Part shown: one piece after another, positions 35,181 to 43,842 of the stretch
Layout: every line of letters begins with the position of its first letter
How positions within the stretch are numbered: the stretch's first letter is position 1
NCBI GenBank assembly: GCA_016125275.1
Contig: WGMB01000017.1
Location: 186,001-250,000 of the forward strand
Reading direction: 5' to 3'
Length of the DNA stretch: 64,000 bases
Source: Acidobacteriota bacterium
GTDB lineage: Bacteria; Acidobacteriota; Terriglobia; Bryobacterales; UBA6623
Made by a program: the position numbers and the translations under genes
Notes under the pieces: generated by a model
The model's input: only the letters and a program-made list of their open reading frames with translations
Told to the model about the DNA's origin: nothing
The model's database searches: none

Positions 35181-38100
35181 ATGCGCCTACCATTGCTTGC
35201 AGCCTCCCTTTGCTTTGCTTTATTGGAAGGAGGCGGCCCGGCCTGGGCCGCCCAACCCAAGATCGTCAAAATCGACGCCGGTGGATTCCACACCCTGGCT
35301 CTTCGCGAAGACGGCTCCGTCGTCAGTTGGGGCCACAACGAGTTTGGCCAACTAGGCGACGGAACCACGGACTTCCGCACCGGGGCCGTTCTGGTCTCGG
35401 GATTGTCGGATGTCGTCGAAATCGCAGGCGGATGGGGCCATAGTCTGGCCGTCCGGCAAGATGGCAGCGTCTGGGCATGGGGCGCCAATTACCAAGGTCA
35501 ACTTGGCGATGGCACGACAATCAACCGGCTAACGCCCGTCCGAGTGCCGGGTTTGACCGGTGTGGTTGCGGTTGCAGCAGGTCGTGACCACAGCCTTGTC
35601 GCCACAGCATCCGGGGCCGTTTGGGCCTGGGGGCTGAACAACAATCAACAAGTCAGCGACGGCTCGTATCAGGCTTCGAACGGGCCGATCCTCGTGCCGG
35701 GGCCCGGAAACGCCATCGCCGTGGCCGCCACCCTCATGTCCAGCTATCTCCTGACAAGCTCAGGGGAAATTTGGGCATGGGGCGCCCCGGACAATGCAGC
35801 TCCACACTCCTTGCCGGCCCGATTCTCCGACTTGACGAACGTGGTCGCTATCAGCGCCGGATTCAATCACGCGATTGCCTTACGCGCCGATGAAACCGTC
35901 TGGGCCTGGGGCGGCAATTCACACGGACAGATCGGAGACGGCAGTGTGAGTGTGTACAGCAGCCCGGTTCAAGTCCCCGGCTTTCAGGACTGCAAAGCGG
36001 TCGCCGCGGGCCATTGGTTCAGCGTCGCGTTGACCAAGGGCGGCGAGATCTGGGCCTGGGGCTGGAACAGCCTCCAACAGATCGGAGAGGCGCAGCCCAT
36101 GGACGTACTCACTCCCGTTCGGATTCCCATCCCAGGATCGGTCGCGTCCGTAGCTGCCGGCGCCGCCCATACCTTGGCAGTGACCCAAAGCGGCGCCGTC
36201 AGCGGGTGGGGTTGGAATGCTTATGGTCAGATTGGCGCGGGGACCGCCGCCGTCCACCGGCTTCCGATCCAAGTCGATACGACTCAAAGGTTTTCGGCGC
36301 TCGCCGGGCCAGGCGGACAGGGCAGATTCAGCTTGGCGCTGGACACCGCCGGAAACGCTTGGGCTTGGGGTGACAACAAAGAGGGACAACTCGGAGACGG
36401 GACGCACACATCGCGCGCAACACCGAAAGCGGTCCCCGGAGCTCAGGGGCTCACGGCGCTCGCCGCAGGCGGAGGTCACGGCCTCGGGTTGACCGACGCC
36501 GGCGGAATCTTGGGCTGGGGCCGCAATTTCAACAGGCAACTCGCCGACGGGACGCAGGATGAACGCGATGCTCCCGTGGAGGCGATCATTCCGATCAGCG
36601 CGATCGCCATTGGCGCCGGGCAAGATGACAGCTTTGCCATTACCGCCGACGGAGCCCTCTGGGCCTGGGGCAACAACAGCTACGGCGCCCTTGGCAACGG
36701 ATCCAACACCCAGGTCGCGACTCCCCTCGAGGTCCCTGGACTCACTGAAGTCCTCGGTGTACATGGAGGCTACAGTCATAGCCTTGCAGTCACGAAGAAT
36801 GGCGTTGCCTGGAGTTGGGGCTACAACGAGTACGGCCAACTCGGCCAAGGCTCCATGGTCGACCTCTACTCTCCGGGCCCGGTGAGCTCCCTCGGCGAAA
36901 CCAAGGCCGTAGCGGCAGGGAACCTGCACAGTCTCGCGCTGGGCAGCGATGGGACCGTCTGGGGATGGGGCTACAATGGCCGCTCCCAGCTCGGCGTAAG
37001 CGGAATCGACCGGAGCAAGACCCCCATCCCGATCCCTGGTCCGGCCGGCGTCACGTTCATCGCCGCTCCGGGGGAACAGAGCGTAGCGGTCACCGACAGC
37101 GGCGAAGTGTGGACCTGGGGCGGTTCTGCCTTTGCCCTTCTCTCCGAACAAGTCTCTCTGGGCCCCGACATCCCAAGTCCCATTCCGGGCATGAACGGCG
37201 TGGTCGCCGCCTCCGGCGGTCTGTACCACGCCCTGGCTCTCCGAGAGGACGGCTCTATCTGGAGTTGGGGCGCGGACTTCGAGGGCCAGTTGGGAATTGG
37301 CGGCAATCAAGGAAGGGAAGGCGCCCCCGTCCCCGGCGGCAAATACCTCACCGAAGTCGCCATCACCATGACCACTCCGCAGACCGGCGTCTTTGGCGCG
37401 CCCGTCCTGGTCTCCTACGAAGTGAAATCCTGGGCCGGCGCGCCGACGGGCAAGGTCACCGTCGCCGACGGCGATCACGTCTGCGTGGACTCCGGGCCGA
37501 AGGGCTCTTGCGAGATCACCCCTGCCCTGCCCGGCCATCGCGTCCTCACCGTGCGCTACGAAGGGGATGACACCTTCGCTCCCAGCTACAACATCGCCGG
37601 CTACAAGGTCGAACCCGGCGCCGTCTCCCCCGGCGGCGACGCCGTCGCCTACTATCGCGCCGGCCTGTGGCGCGCCGACGTCAACGCCAGCGGAGTCTTC
37701 GATCCGGGCATTGACCGCAGCTTCGCACTCGGTTTCCCCGGAGCCACCCCCGTCAGCGGCGACTGGAACGGCGACGGACGCCGCGATGTGGGAGTCTTCG
37801 CCAACGGATTCTGGTTCCTCGACTACGACGGCAACGGCCAATGGGACGGCGGCGTCGCCGACAAGCAGTTCCCCTTTGGCTGGACAGGCGTGACGCCCCT
37901 GGTCGGCGACTGGGACGGCGACGGCCGCGACTCCGTCGGCATCCATGCCAACGGCTTCTGGTTCCTCGACTACGACGGCGACACGCTTTGGGACGGCGGA
38001 ACCGTCGACAAGTCCTTCGGCTTCGGCGGCTGGCCGAGCGCACAGCTCGTCATCGGCGACTGGAACGGCGACGGCCGCGACAAAGCCGGCCTCTACTCCG

Positions 38101-38504
38101 AGGGATCGTGGTTCCTCGACTACGACGGCGACTACGTCTGGGACGGCGGAACTGTCGACAAGCTCTTCGGCTTCGGCTGGACCGGCGCCCAACCCGTGGT
38201 CGGCGACTGGGATGGCGACGGCCGCGACTCCGTCGCGGTCTATTCCGAAGGAAACTGGTTCCTGGACTACGACGGCGACGCCGTCTGGAATCTCAGCGGC
38301 GCGGACCGCGTCTTCGGCCTCGGCTGGACCGGCGCGGAGACCGTCGTCGGCGACTGGAACGGCGATGGCCGCGACAAGCCCGGCGTCTTCAGCTCCGGGA
38401 CCTGGTATCTCGATTTCGACGGCAGCGGCACGTGGAACCCGATGCTCGACCGCGTCTTCACCTGGGGGCAGGCCGGCGATACGCCGTTCGTGGGAGCTTG
38501 GTAA
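35181..38504 (+). CDS. Secreted RCC1-repeat giant propeller protein, fourth of four paralogues
   Basis: The 1107-aa protein has a Sec signal (MRLPLLAASLCFALLEGGGP, cleavage near AWAAQ), fourteen RCC1 repeats from VVSWGHNEF to IWSWGADFE, an Ig-like domain (SYEVKSWAGAPTGKVTVADG) and six blades ending in FTWGQAGDTPFVGAW. The ATG at 35181 is preferred to the TTG at 35118 because it begins the signal peptide and matches the MRL start of the other paralogues. The ceramidase-like gene begins 16 bases after its stop and may be co-transcribed. The function is unknown. Confidence 0.87.
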   Translation: MRLPLLAASLCFALLEGGGPAWAAQPKIVKIDAGGFHTLALREDGSVVSWGHNEFGQLGDGTTDFRTGAVLVSGLSDVVEIAGGWGHSLAVRQDGSVWAWGANYQGQLGDGTTINRLTPVRVPGLTGVVAVAAGRDHSLVATASGAVWAWGLNNNQQVSDGSYQASNGPILVPGPGNAIAVAATLMSSYLLTSSGEIWAWGAPDNAAPHSLPARFSDLTNVVAISAGFNHAIALRADETVWAWGGNSHGQIGDGSVSVYSSPVQVPGFQDCKAVAAGHWFSVALTKGGEIWAWGWNSLQQIGEAQPMDVLTPVRIPIPGSVASVAAGAAHTLAVTQSGAVSGWGWNAYGQIGAGTAAVHRLPIQVDTTQRFSALAGPGGQGRFSLALDTAGNAWAWGDNKEGQLGDGTHTSRATPKAVPGAQGLTALAAGGGHGLGLTDAGGILGWGRNFNRQLADGTQDERDAPVEAIIPISAIAIGAGQDDSFAITADGALWAWGNNSYGALGNGSNTQVATPLEVPGLTEVLGVHGGYSHSLAVTKNGVAWSWGYNEYGQLGQGSMVDLYSPGPVSSLGETKAVAAGNLHSLALGSDGTVWGWGYNGRSQLGVSGIDRSKTPIPIPGPAGVTFIAAPGEQSVAVTDSGEVWTWGGSAFALLSEQVSLGPDIPSPIPGMNGVVAASGGLYHALALREDGSIWSWGADFEGQLGIGGNQGREGAPVPGGKYLTEVAITMTTPQTGVFGAPVLVSYEVKSWAGAPTGKVTVADGDHVCVDSGPKGSCEITPALPGHRVLTVRYEGDDTFAPSYNIAGYKVEPGAVSPGGDAVAYYRAGLWRADVNASGVFDPGIDRSFALGFPGATPVSGDWNGDGRRDVGVFANGFWFLDYDGNGQWDGGVADKQFPFGWTGVTPLVGDWDGDGRDSVGIHANGFWFLDYDGDTLWDGGTVDKSFGFGGWPSAQLVIGDWNGDGRDKAGLYSEGSWFLDYDGDYVWDGGTVDKLFGFGWTGAQPVVGDWDGDGRDSVAVYSEGNWFLDYDGDAVWNLSGADRVFGLGWTGAETVVGDWNGDGRDKPGVFSSGTWYLDFDGSGTWNPMLDRVFTWGQAGDTPFVGAW

Positions 38505-38520
38505 ACTTCAGGACGCCGCC

Positions 38521-39852
38521 ATGCGTCACGCGTTCCTCGCCCTCCTTCTGCTGCCTTCGCTCTGCGCCGCCGGCTGGAAGGCCGGCGCGGCGTCAACGTC
38601 CATCACGCCCCGGGAATCGGTGTGGATGTCCGGCTACGGCAACCGCACCGAACCCGCCAAAGGCGTGCTGATGCCTTTGCGAGCCAAGGCTCTGGCGATC
38701 GAGGACGAGGACGGACGCCGCCTGGTGATCGTCACCACGGATCTCATCGGCTTCTCGCGCGGCGTCGCCGAAAACATCGCCGCCCGCGCTCACTCGCAGT
38801 ATCAGCTCAGCCGCGACCGGCTGCTGCTCAACTCCTCCCACACGCACACCGGCCCCGCCGTCGGCGACAACCTGCCGCTCATGCAGCCGCCAACGCCCGA
38901 GCTCGAGCAGCGCACGGCCCGCTACACGGCGTACCTCGAGAACCAGATCGTGGACCTCATCGGAGCGGCTCTCGACAAGCTGGCGCCGGCCAAGCTGAGC
39001 TACCACGTCGGCCAAGCCGGCTTTTCGCAGAACCGCCGCCAGAAGGCCTCCGACGGAGCCGTCAAGCTGGGCGACAACCCCGGCGGTCCGACCGACCATT
39101 CGGTGCCCGCGCTCGAGGTGACCGACGCCGACGGGCGACTGATCGCGGCGCTGTTCTCCTACGTGTCCCACAACACCACCTTGACCGGGCAGCACATGGA
39201 GCTGCATGGCGACTACGCCGGCGTGGCGCAGCAGCTCTTCGAGGCCGAGCACCCCGGGGCGGTCGCGCTGTTCGCGCTCGGCTGCGCCGGCGACCAGAAC
39301 CCCAAGGAGCGCGGCACAATCGAGTTCGCCGAGCAGCACGGCCGTGAGCTGGCCTCAGCCGTAGACCAAGCGTTCCGCAACAAGGGCCTCGCACTGAGCG
39401 GCCCGCTACGCACCCATTTCGAACGTTTCGACATCGAGCTCGAACCCGTCCCCTCCGCCGAGGAGTGGCGCCGGCGAGCCGCTGAGTTGGAGGGCCCTGA
39501 GCAGCAGTTGGCGCAGTACTACGTCGAGCGCGGCGTCACCCCCACCGACTACGAGTACCCTGTGCAGACGATCGGCCTCGGCGACCAGTTGACCCTCATC
39601 GCCCTCGGCGGAGAGGTCACCGTGGAGTACGCCATCCAGCTCAAGCAGCGCTTGGGCGAGAGCTCCACCTGGGTCCTGGCTTACTCCAACGACGTCATGT
39701 CGTACATCCCCACGGCCAAAATCCTGGCCGAGGGCGGGTATGAAGCCGAGCGCTCGCAGGCCTACTACGGCATGCCCGGCAAGTGGAGCCCCAGCATCGA
39801 AGCCGTCATCCTCGATCACGCCGAGACGGCCGCGCGCGAGCTGCGCCGATAG
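38521..39852 (+). CDS. Exported neutral/alkaline ceramidase-like protein
   Basis: The 443-aa product has a Sec signal (MRHAFLALLLLPSLCAAG) and matches the N-terminal catalytic domain of neutral/alkaline ceramidases. It has the opening GAASTSITPRESVWMSGYG, the zinc-ligand region LLNSSHTHTGP and FSYVSHNTTL, and a C-terminal LAYSNDVMSYIPT. Ceramidases hydrolyse the amide bond of ceramide, but many short bacterial homologues of this length lack the C-terminal domain and have untested substrates. The ATG at 38521 is the start of the signal. It closely follows the fourth RCC1 gene (16 bases) and converges with the Gfo/Idh/MocA gene. Confidence 0.85.
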   Translation: MRHAFLALLLLPSLCAAGWKAGAASTSITPRESVWMSGYGNRTEPAKGVLMPLRAKALAIEDEDGRRLVIVTTDLIGFSRGVAENIAARAHSQYQLSRDRLLLNSSHTHTGPAVGDNLPLMQPPTPELEQRTARYTAYLENQIVDLIGAALDKLAPAKLSYHVGQAGFSQNRRQKASDGAVKLGDNPGGPTDHSVPALEVTDADGRLIAALFSYVSHNTTLTGQHMELHGDYAGVAQQLFEAEHPGAVALFALGCAGDQNPKERGTIEFAEQHGRELASAVDQAFRNKGLALSGPLRTHFERFDIELEPVPSAEEWRRRAAELEGPEQQLAQYYVERGVTPTDYEYPVQTIGLGDQLTLIALGGEVTVEYAIQLKQRLGESSTWVLAYSNDVMSYIPTAKILAEGGYEAERSQAYYGMPGKWSPSIEAVILDHAETAARELRR

Positions 39853-39856
39853 GCGC

Positions 39857-41200
39857 CTACACGTCCGGCAGCGCCCAGGGCTTGCGGTACTCGTAGTGCA
39901 GCAGAGCGTTGGCTTCGCGGTGGTTGGTGAACTCTTCCTTCTCGGCGTCCCATTCCAGGGCTTCGCCGGTCTTCAGCGCGATGTTCGCCAACAGCGTCGC
40001 CGAGGTCGACCGGTGGCCGGTCTCGATGTCTGCGTTGCACTGCGCGCGGCTCTTCACGCAGTCCAAGAAGTTTCGCGTGTGGTGCTCCGTCCCGCGGGGG
40101 CCTTTCTCCACCAGCTTCGGCTCGATCAGAGTCTTGGCGTCCTTGCGCCAGCCCTTCTCGGTCTCGCGATCGAGCGGCGTGCGGGCGAAGCGATTCTTCT
40201 CCTGAATCACCTCCGGCACGATTTCGTACCCGGCTGAGTAGGCGTAGAGCGTCCCCTTGGCGCCGCGAAAGTCGAACTCCTGACCCTTGCCCGGCTGCGC
40301 GCCGTTGGCGTTGATCTGGTCAAAGCTCACCAGCGCCTTGTCGTACTCCCAGATCACCTTGGCCGTATCGGGAATCTCTCGGTTGTCCTGCACCGCGTAG
40401 ACTCCGCCGAAGGCCGCCACCCGCTTCGGCACCCGCTGCCCCAAGCTCCACTGGATCATGTCCAGGTAGTGCACGCCCATGTTCGTGATCTGGCCGCCCG
40501 AGTAAGGGAAGAACCAGCGGAACCGGTAGAACGTCTTGTTGACGTTGTACGGCTCCTCCGGCGCCGGCCCCATCCACAGATTCCAGTCCACGTCGGCCGG
40601 CGGAGCCGAGTCGGCCGGGTTGCCGATGCCGTTGGGCCAGTCGTTGGCGATGTAGTAGGCCTCCGCCGCGCTGATGGGGCCGAGCCCTCCCTCGCGGCAG
40701 GTCCGGGCGATCTCCGCGCACCAAGGCAGCGACCGTCGGTGAGTGCCCACCTGCACCACGCGCTTGTAGCGCTCCGCTGCTTGGACCATCCGCCGGCCTT
40801 CCACCACGGTCAGCGACAGCGGCTTCTCCACGTAGACGTCCAGGCCCTTCTGGCACGCCTCGATCATCATGATCCCGTGCCAGTGGTCCGGCGTACAGAT
40901 CACCGCCGCGTCGAGCCCCTTCCTGTCCAACAGCTTGCGAAAGTCTTGATAGCGCGTCCGCTCGCCGCGCTTCGCCGTGCGCTCATAGTGATAGTCCATG
41001 TAGTCGCGGCGCAGGTCGCACAGCGCGTCGATCTGGCTGTCGGAGTGCTCCAGGAAGGCGTCGAGCACCTGGTCGCCGCGATTGCCCAAGCCGATGAAGC
41101 CCAGGCTCACGCGGTCGTTCGCGCCCAGCACGCGGGAGTAGCTCAGGGCGGTCAACCCGGCCGCCGTGGCGGAGGAGCGGAGGAAGTCTCGGCGGCGCAT
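39857..41200 (-). CDS. Tat-exported Gfo/Idh/MocA-family oxidoreductase
   Basis: The 447-aa protein has a Tat signal (MRRRDFLRSSATAAGLTALS). The N-terminal Rossmann domain shows GFIGLGNRG (~33-41), followed by CTPDHWHG and the family EKP motif in VEKPLSLTVVEG; the C-terminal domain carries the usual GVHYLDMIQWSLG. Exported members probably keep a tightly bound NAD(P), as glucose-fructose oxidoreductase does, and often act on sugars or sugar acids. The ATG at 41200 lies seven bases after a -10-like element. It is divergent from the sulfatase gene. Confidence 0.9.
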   Translation of the reverse strand: MRRRDFLRSSATAAGLTALSYSRVLGANDRVSLGFIGLGNRGDQVLDAFLEHSDSQIDALCDLRRDYMDYHYERTAKRGERTRYQDFRKLLDRKGLDAAVICTPDHWHGIMMIEACQKGLDVYVEKPLSLTVVEGRRMVQAAERYKRVVQVGTHRRSLPWCAEIARTCREGGLGPISAAEAYYIANDWPNGIGNPADSAPPADVDWNLWMGPAPEEPYNVNKTFYRFRWFFPYSGGQITNMGVHYLDMIQWSLGQRVPKRVAAFGGVYAVQDNREIPDTAKVIWEYDKALVSFDQINANGAQPGKGQEFDFRGAKGTLYAYSAGYEIVPEVIQEKNRFARTPLDRETEKGWRKDAKTLIEPKLVEKGPRGTEHHTRNFLDCVKSRAQCNADIETGHRSTSATLLANIALKTGEALEWDAEKEEFTNHREANALLHYEYRKPWALPDV

Positions 41201-41207
41201 CGGGGGT

Positions 41208-41213
41208 ATCGTA
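41208..41213 (-). promoter_or_regulatory. -10-like element (TACGAT) of Gfo/Idh/MocA gene
   Basis: On the minus strand TACGAT ends seven bases before the ATG at 41200, without a Shine-Dalgarno site, fitting a leaderless transcript. Confidence 0.45.
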
Positions 41214-41291
41214 GCACTGCGCGGGGCTCCCCCCGCGCCCCACGCCGCCGGCGGCGCGCCCCCTTCGTGGTCGCAAGCTACAGCCGCAAGC

Positions 41292-41297
41292 TATAGT
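41292..41297 (+). promoter_or_regulatory. -10 element (TATAGT) of sulfatase gene
   Basis: TATAGT ends seven bases before the ATG at 41305. The CGCAAGCTA sequence is repeated at 41272-41280 and 41285-41293, 13 bases apart, the second copy overlapping the -10. The transcript is probably leaderless. Confidence 0.5.
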
Positions 41298-41304
41298 GGA
41301 GCCG

Positions 41305-42639
41305 ATGTTGCTGCGTATCGCCCTCGTGGCCGCCCTGTTCACGCTCTCTCTGCCGGCCCAGAAGCCGAATGTGCTGATCCTGCTCGCCGACGACCTGGGG
41401 ACGGTCGATGTCAACGTCTTCGGCGCCAAGGACCTCCACACGCCGAACCTCAATCGCCTGGCTCGCCGCGGCGTACGCTTCACGCAGTTCTACGTCGGGG
41501 CGCCGGTCTGCTCTCCGTCCCGCGCCTCTCTGCTCACCGGGCGCGTCCCGCAGCGCGCCGGCGTCCCCGGCAACGTCGGCATCGACGCCGTCGGCATGCC
41601 CTCCGAGCAGATCACCATGGCCGAAATGCTTGGCGACGCCGGCTACCAAACCGGGTTGATCGGCAAGTGGCACCTCGGCCACGTCAACGGAGACGGGCCG
41701 CTCGACCAGGGCTTCCGCTACTTCTACGGCTTCAAGCGCGGCTGCATCGACAACTACTCGCACTTCTTCTACTGGGTCGGCCCCAACGTCCACGACCTCT
41801 GGCAGGGGAACCGCGAGATCTACCACGAGGGCGAGTACTTTCCCGATCAGATGGTGCACGAGATCAAGGAGTTCCTGCTGCAGAGCCGCGACAAGCCCTT
41901 CTTCCTCTACGCGCCCTTCAACATTCCGCACTATCCCGTGCAGGGCACGGCCGCCTGGCGCGACTACTACAAGCAGGCCTTCGAGCAGAAGGAGATGCCG
42001 GAGAACCGCTACCACTACGCGGCCCTGGTCTCGACGCTCGACGAGAAGATCGGCGAGGTGCTGGACTTCCTCGACGAGCTGCACTTGACCGAGAACACGC
42101 TCATCGTCTTCCTCTCCGACCACGGGCACTCCACCGAAGAGCGCGCCATGTTCGGCGGCGGCAGCGCCGGCCCCTACCGCGGCGCCAAGTTCAGCCTGTT
42201 CGAAGGCGGCATCCGCGTGCCGGCCATCGTGAGCTGGCCGGGCGAGTTCCCGGCCGACGAATCGCGAGACCAGTTCGCCACCTCCCTGGACATCCTGCCG
42301 ATGGTCGCCGAGCTCACCGGCGCTTCCCTGCCCGCCGACCATTCCATCGACGGCAAGAGCCTGCTGCCCCTCGTCAAGGACAAGCAGGCCGCTTCCCAGC
42401 ACCAAGCCTTCCACTGGCAGCAGGGCGACCAATGGGCCGTGCGCGAGGGCGACTGGAAGCTGGTCGTCAACGCCCGCGACACCGACCGCACGCCCGTCGA
42501 AGGCGCGGACAAGACCTTCCTGAGCAACATGGCGCAGGACGCCACCGAGCGCCGCAACATCGCCTCCGACCACCCCGACGTCGTCGAGCGCCTCACCAAG
42601 CTGCACGAAGTCTGGCAGCGCGATGCGAACGCCCACTGA
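41305..42639 (+). CDS. Exported type I sulfatase
   Basis: The 444-aa enzyme has a Sec signal (MLLRIALVAALFTLSLPAQ) followed by PNVLILLADDLG with metal-binding aspartates. The formylglycine motif CxPxR is present as CSPSR (C69), with the downstream LLTGR. Further conserved sites are IGKWHLG and FLSDHGHS near residue 270. It should hydrolyse sulfate esters in the periplasm or outside the cell; an anaerobic or FGE-type maturase would be needed and none is in the window. The ATG at 41305 is preferred to a GTG nine bases earlier, which overlaps the -10. The glutathione peroxidase gene follows 21 bases later with its own -10. Confidence 0.92.
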   Translation: MLLRIALVAALFTLSLPAQKPNVLILLADDLGTVDVNVFGAKDLHTPNLNRLARRGVRFTQFYVGAPVCSPSRASLLTGRVPQRAGVPGNVGIDAVGMPSEQITMAEMLGDAGYQTGLIGKWHLGHVNGDGPLDQGFRYFYGFKRGCIDNYSHFFYWVGPNVHDLWQGNREIYHEGEYFPDQMVHEIKEFLLQSRDKPFFLYAPFNIPHYPVQGTAAWRDYYKQAFEQKEMPENRYHYAALVSTLDEKIGEVLDFLDELHLTENTLIVFLSDHGHSTEERAMFGGGSAGPYRGAKFSLFEGGIRVPAIVSWPGEFPADESRDQFATSLDILPMVAELTGASLPADHSIDGKSLLPLVKDKQAASQHQAFHWQQGDQWAVREGDWKLVVNARDTDRTPVEGADKTFLSNMAQDATERRNIASDHPDVVERLTKLHEVWQRDANAH

Positions 42640-42647
42640 GCGGTCGC

Positions 42648-42653
42648 TATACT
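42648..42653 (+). promoter_or_regulatory. -10 element (TATACT) of glutathione peroxidase gene
   Basis: TATACT ends seven bases before the ATG at 42661. There is no Shine-Dalgarno site, so the operon transcript is probably leaderless. Confidence 0.5.
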
Positions 42654-42660
42654 AGGCCGC

Positions 42661-43188
42661 ATGCGGAACTCGATTCTCACCTCGAGCTTGGGAGCCCTGA
42701 TCGCCATGAGCGCACTGGCAGCCTCTTCGATTCACGACTTTACGATGAAGTCCATCGACGGCAAGGAGACCTCGTTGGGCTCCTACGACGGCAAGGTCGT
42801 CCTGGTGGTCAACGTGGCCAGCCGCTGCGGCTACACGCCCCAGTACGAAGGCCTCGAAGCGCTCTACGAGAAGTACAAGGACAAGGGCGTGGTCGTGCTC
42901 GGCTTTCCGGCCAACAACTTCGGCTCCCAGGAGCCCGGGTCGGACGCCGAGATCAAGACCTTCTGCTCGCGCACCTACGGCGTGACGTTTCCGATGTTCT
43001 CGAAGATCTCCGTCAAGGGCTCGGACAAGCACCCGCTCTACCAGTACCTGACCGGCGGCGGCGAGGAAGTGCCGTGGAACTTCACGAAGTTCCTCGTCGG
43101 CAAGGACGGTAAGGTCATCCGGCGCTTCGAGCCCGGCGTGGAACCGATGTCGGCCGAGCTGACCGCCGCCATCGATAAGGCCCTCTAG
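42661..43188 (+). CDS. Glutathione peroxidase (cysteine type), probably exported
   Basis: The 175-aa protein is a thiol peroxidase of the glutathione peroxidase family that reduces peroxides, usually with thioredoxin in bacteria. The peroxidatic cysteine is in NVASRCGYTPQY. The partner residues Gln, Trp and Asn are in FPANNFGSQEPG and WNFTKFLVGKDG. The N-terminus (SLGALIAMSALAASS) looks like a short signal peptide, suggesting a periplasmic location. The resolving cysteine is probably that of IKTFCSRTYGV. It is the first gene of a likely three-gene operon. Confidence 0.92.
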   Translation: MRNSILTSSLGALIAMSALAASSIHDFTMKSIDGKETSLGSYDGKVVLVVNVASRCGYTPQYEGLEALYEKYKDKGVVVLGFPANNFGSQEPGSDAEIKTFCSRTYGVTFPMFSKISVKGSDKHPLYQYLTGGGEEVPWNFTKFLVGKDGKVIRRFEPGVEPMSAELTAAIDKAL

Positions 43189-43203
43189 CCACGAGACGGC
43201 CCG

Positions 43204-43311
43204 ATGCCGCCTCGCAAAAAAGGCAGATACACGCCGCTGCAAGCGGCCGCGGCATTCCTGTTCGCGGCCTGCTTCGTCTTCTACCTCTTCTACCTGGTTT
43301 GGACGCGATGA
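43204..43311 (+). CDS. Small single-helix membrane protein (35 aa)
   Basis: The 35-residue product begins MPPRKKGRYTPLQ and has one hydrophobic helix (AAAFLFAACFVFYLFYLVW), with positive charges before it and so a cytoplasmic N-terminus. It begins 15 bases after the glutathione peroxidase stop, and its TGA overlaps the ATG of the next gene (ATGA at 43308-43311), strong evidence that it is translated. No family is recognised. A role as a small subunit or regulator of a membrane protein is possible. Confidence 0.6.
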   Translation: MPPRKKGRYTPLQAAAAFLFAACFVFYLFYLVWTR

Positions 43312-43754
43312 GCGAAGCCCCCGATCCGGCCGCAGCCATGGCGGCCTGCGCCGAGGAGGCGGTCGCTACGGCGCGCAGTCGTTTCGACGTCGAGCTCGAC
43401 TACTCCCTCGAGAGCGTCAAGGCCCTGGATCGGCTCATGGACCGCCAGCATCGGCAGATTCCGCAGGGCCTGAGCCGCCTCATCCGCAAGGGACCTACCG
43501 ACGAGACCCTCCGCATCTATTCCCAACTCTGGGGAGCCTATCTTGGTGAAGTCATCCGGCGGCTTTGGGGCGGCGAGTGGAGCCGTCCGGACGACGGAAT
43601 CTTTGCCGGGCTCTACGTCCTGACCGTCCGCGACAATCAGCTCGCCCCGGCCGCCAAGGCTCACAAAAGGCTCACCAACGGCGCTGAGGACAATGTCTGG
43701 AGCTACTTGGCTGTGTTGCACGAATTACTGAATCCGCCCGAAAGCCCCACTTGA
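43308..43754 (+). CDS. Hypothetical soluble protein, DUF3806-like
   Basis: The 148-aa protein has no signal peptide. It is largely helical, with a conserved-looking core (YSQLWGAYLGEVIRRLWGGE) that resembles DUF3806-type proteins as I recall them; their function is unknown. The ATG at 43308 overlaps the stop of the small membrane protein gene and so is preferred to a TTG nine bases upstream. It is the third gene of the peroxidase operon. The assignment to a family is tentative. Confidence 0.6.
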   Translation: MSEAPDPAAAMAACAEEAVATARSRFDVELDYSLESVKALDRLMDRQHRQIPQGLSRLIRKGPTDETLRIYSQLWGAYLGEVIRRLWGGEWSRPDDGIFAGLYVLTVRDNQLAPAAKAHKRLTNGAEDNVWSYLAVLHELLNPPESPT

Positions 43755-43780
43755 TTCGGGAGGCCAAACACCCCACATCA

Positions 43781-43794
43781 CCGGTATCTACCGG
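43781..43794. promoter_or_regulatory. Inverted repeat upstream of TonB receptor
   Basis: CCGGTATCTACCGG has perfect six-base arms. It lies 27 bases after the preceding stop and about 100 bases before the receptor ATG, so it could be an operator or a weak terminator without a T-run. Confidence 0.3.
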
Positions 43795-43842
43795 CATCCC
43801 CTACGCGGTACCCTACCCCCCGCTTTCTGCTTTCCCGCGACC

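Larger units (their letters stand above)
26133..38504 (+). repeat. Tandem array of four paralogous RCC1/Ig/FG-GAP-like genes
   Basis: Four same-strand genes in 12.4 kb share one architecture: signal peptide, RCC1 repeats, one Ig-like domain and six C-terminal blades. RCC1 counts are 14, 14, 7 and 14. Blade regions start near 28540, 31865, 34190 and 37660. Near-identical DNA encoding FWFLDYDGD and DWNGDGRD recurs in all 24 blades, so the array is prone to unequal exchange or gene conversion and to assembly error. Confidence 0.85.

Noticed and set aside
37945-38520. N-terminal extension of the ceramidase-like frame into the fourth RCC1 gene
   Set aside because: It overlaps RCC1 coding sequence in another frame; the signal peptide begins at 38521.
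42652-43242. Minus-strand frame opposite glutathione peroxidase
   Set aside because: The sense strand has the full peroxidase motif set; the antisense product has no recognisable features.
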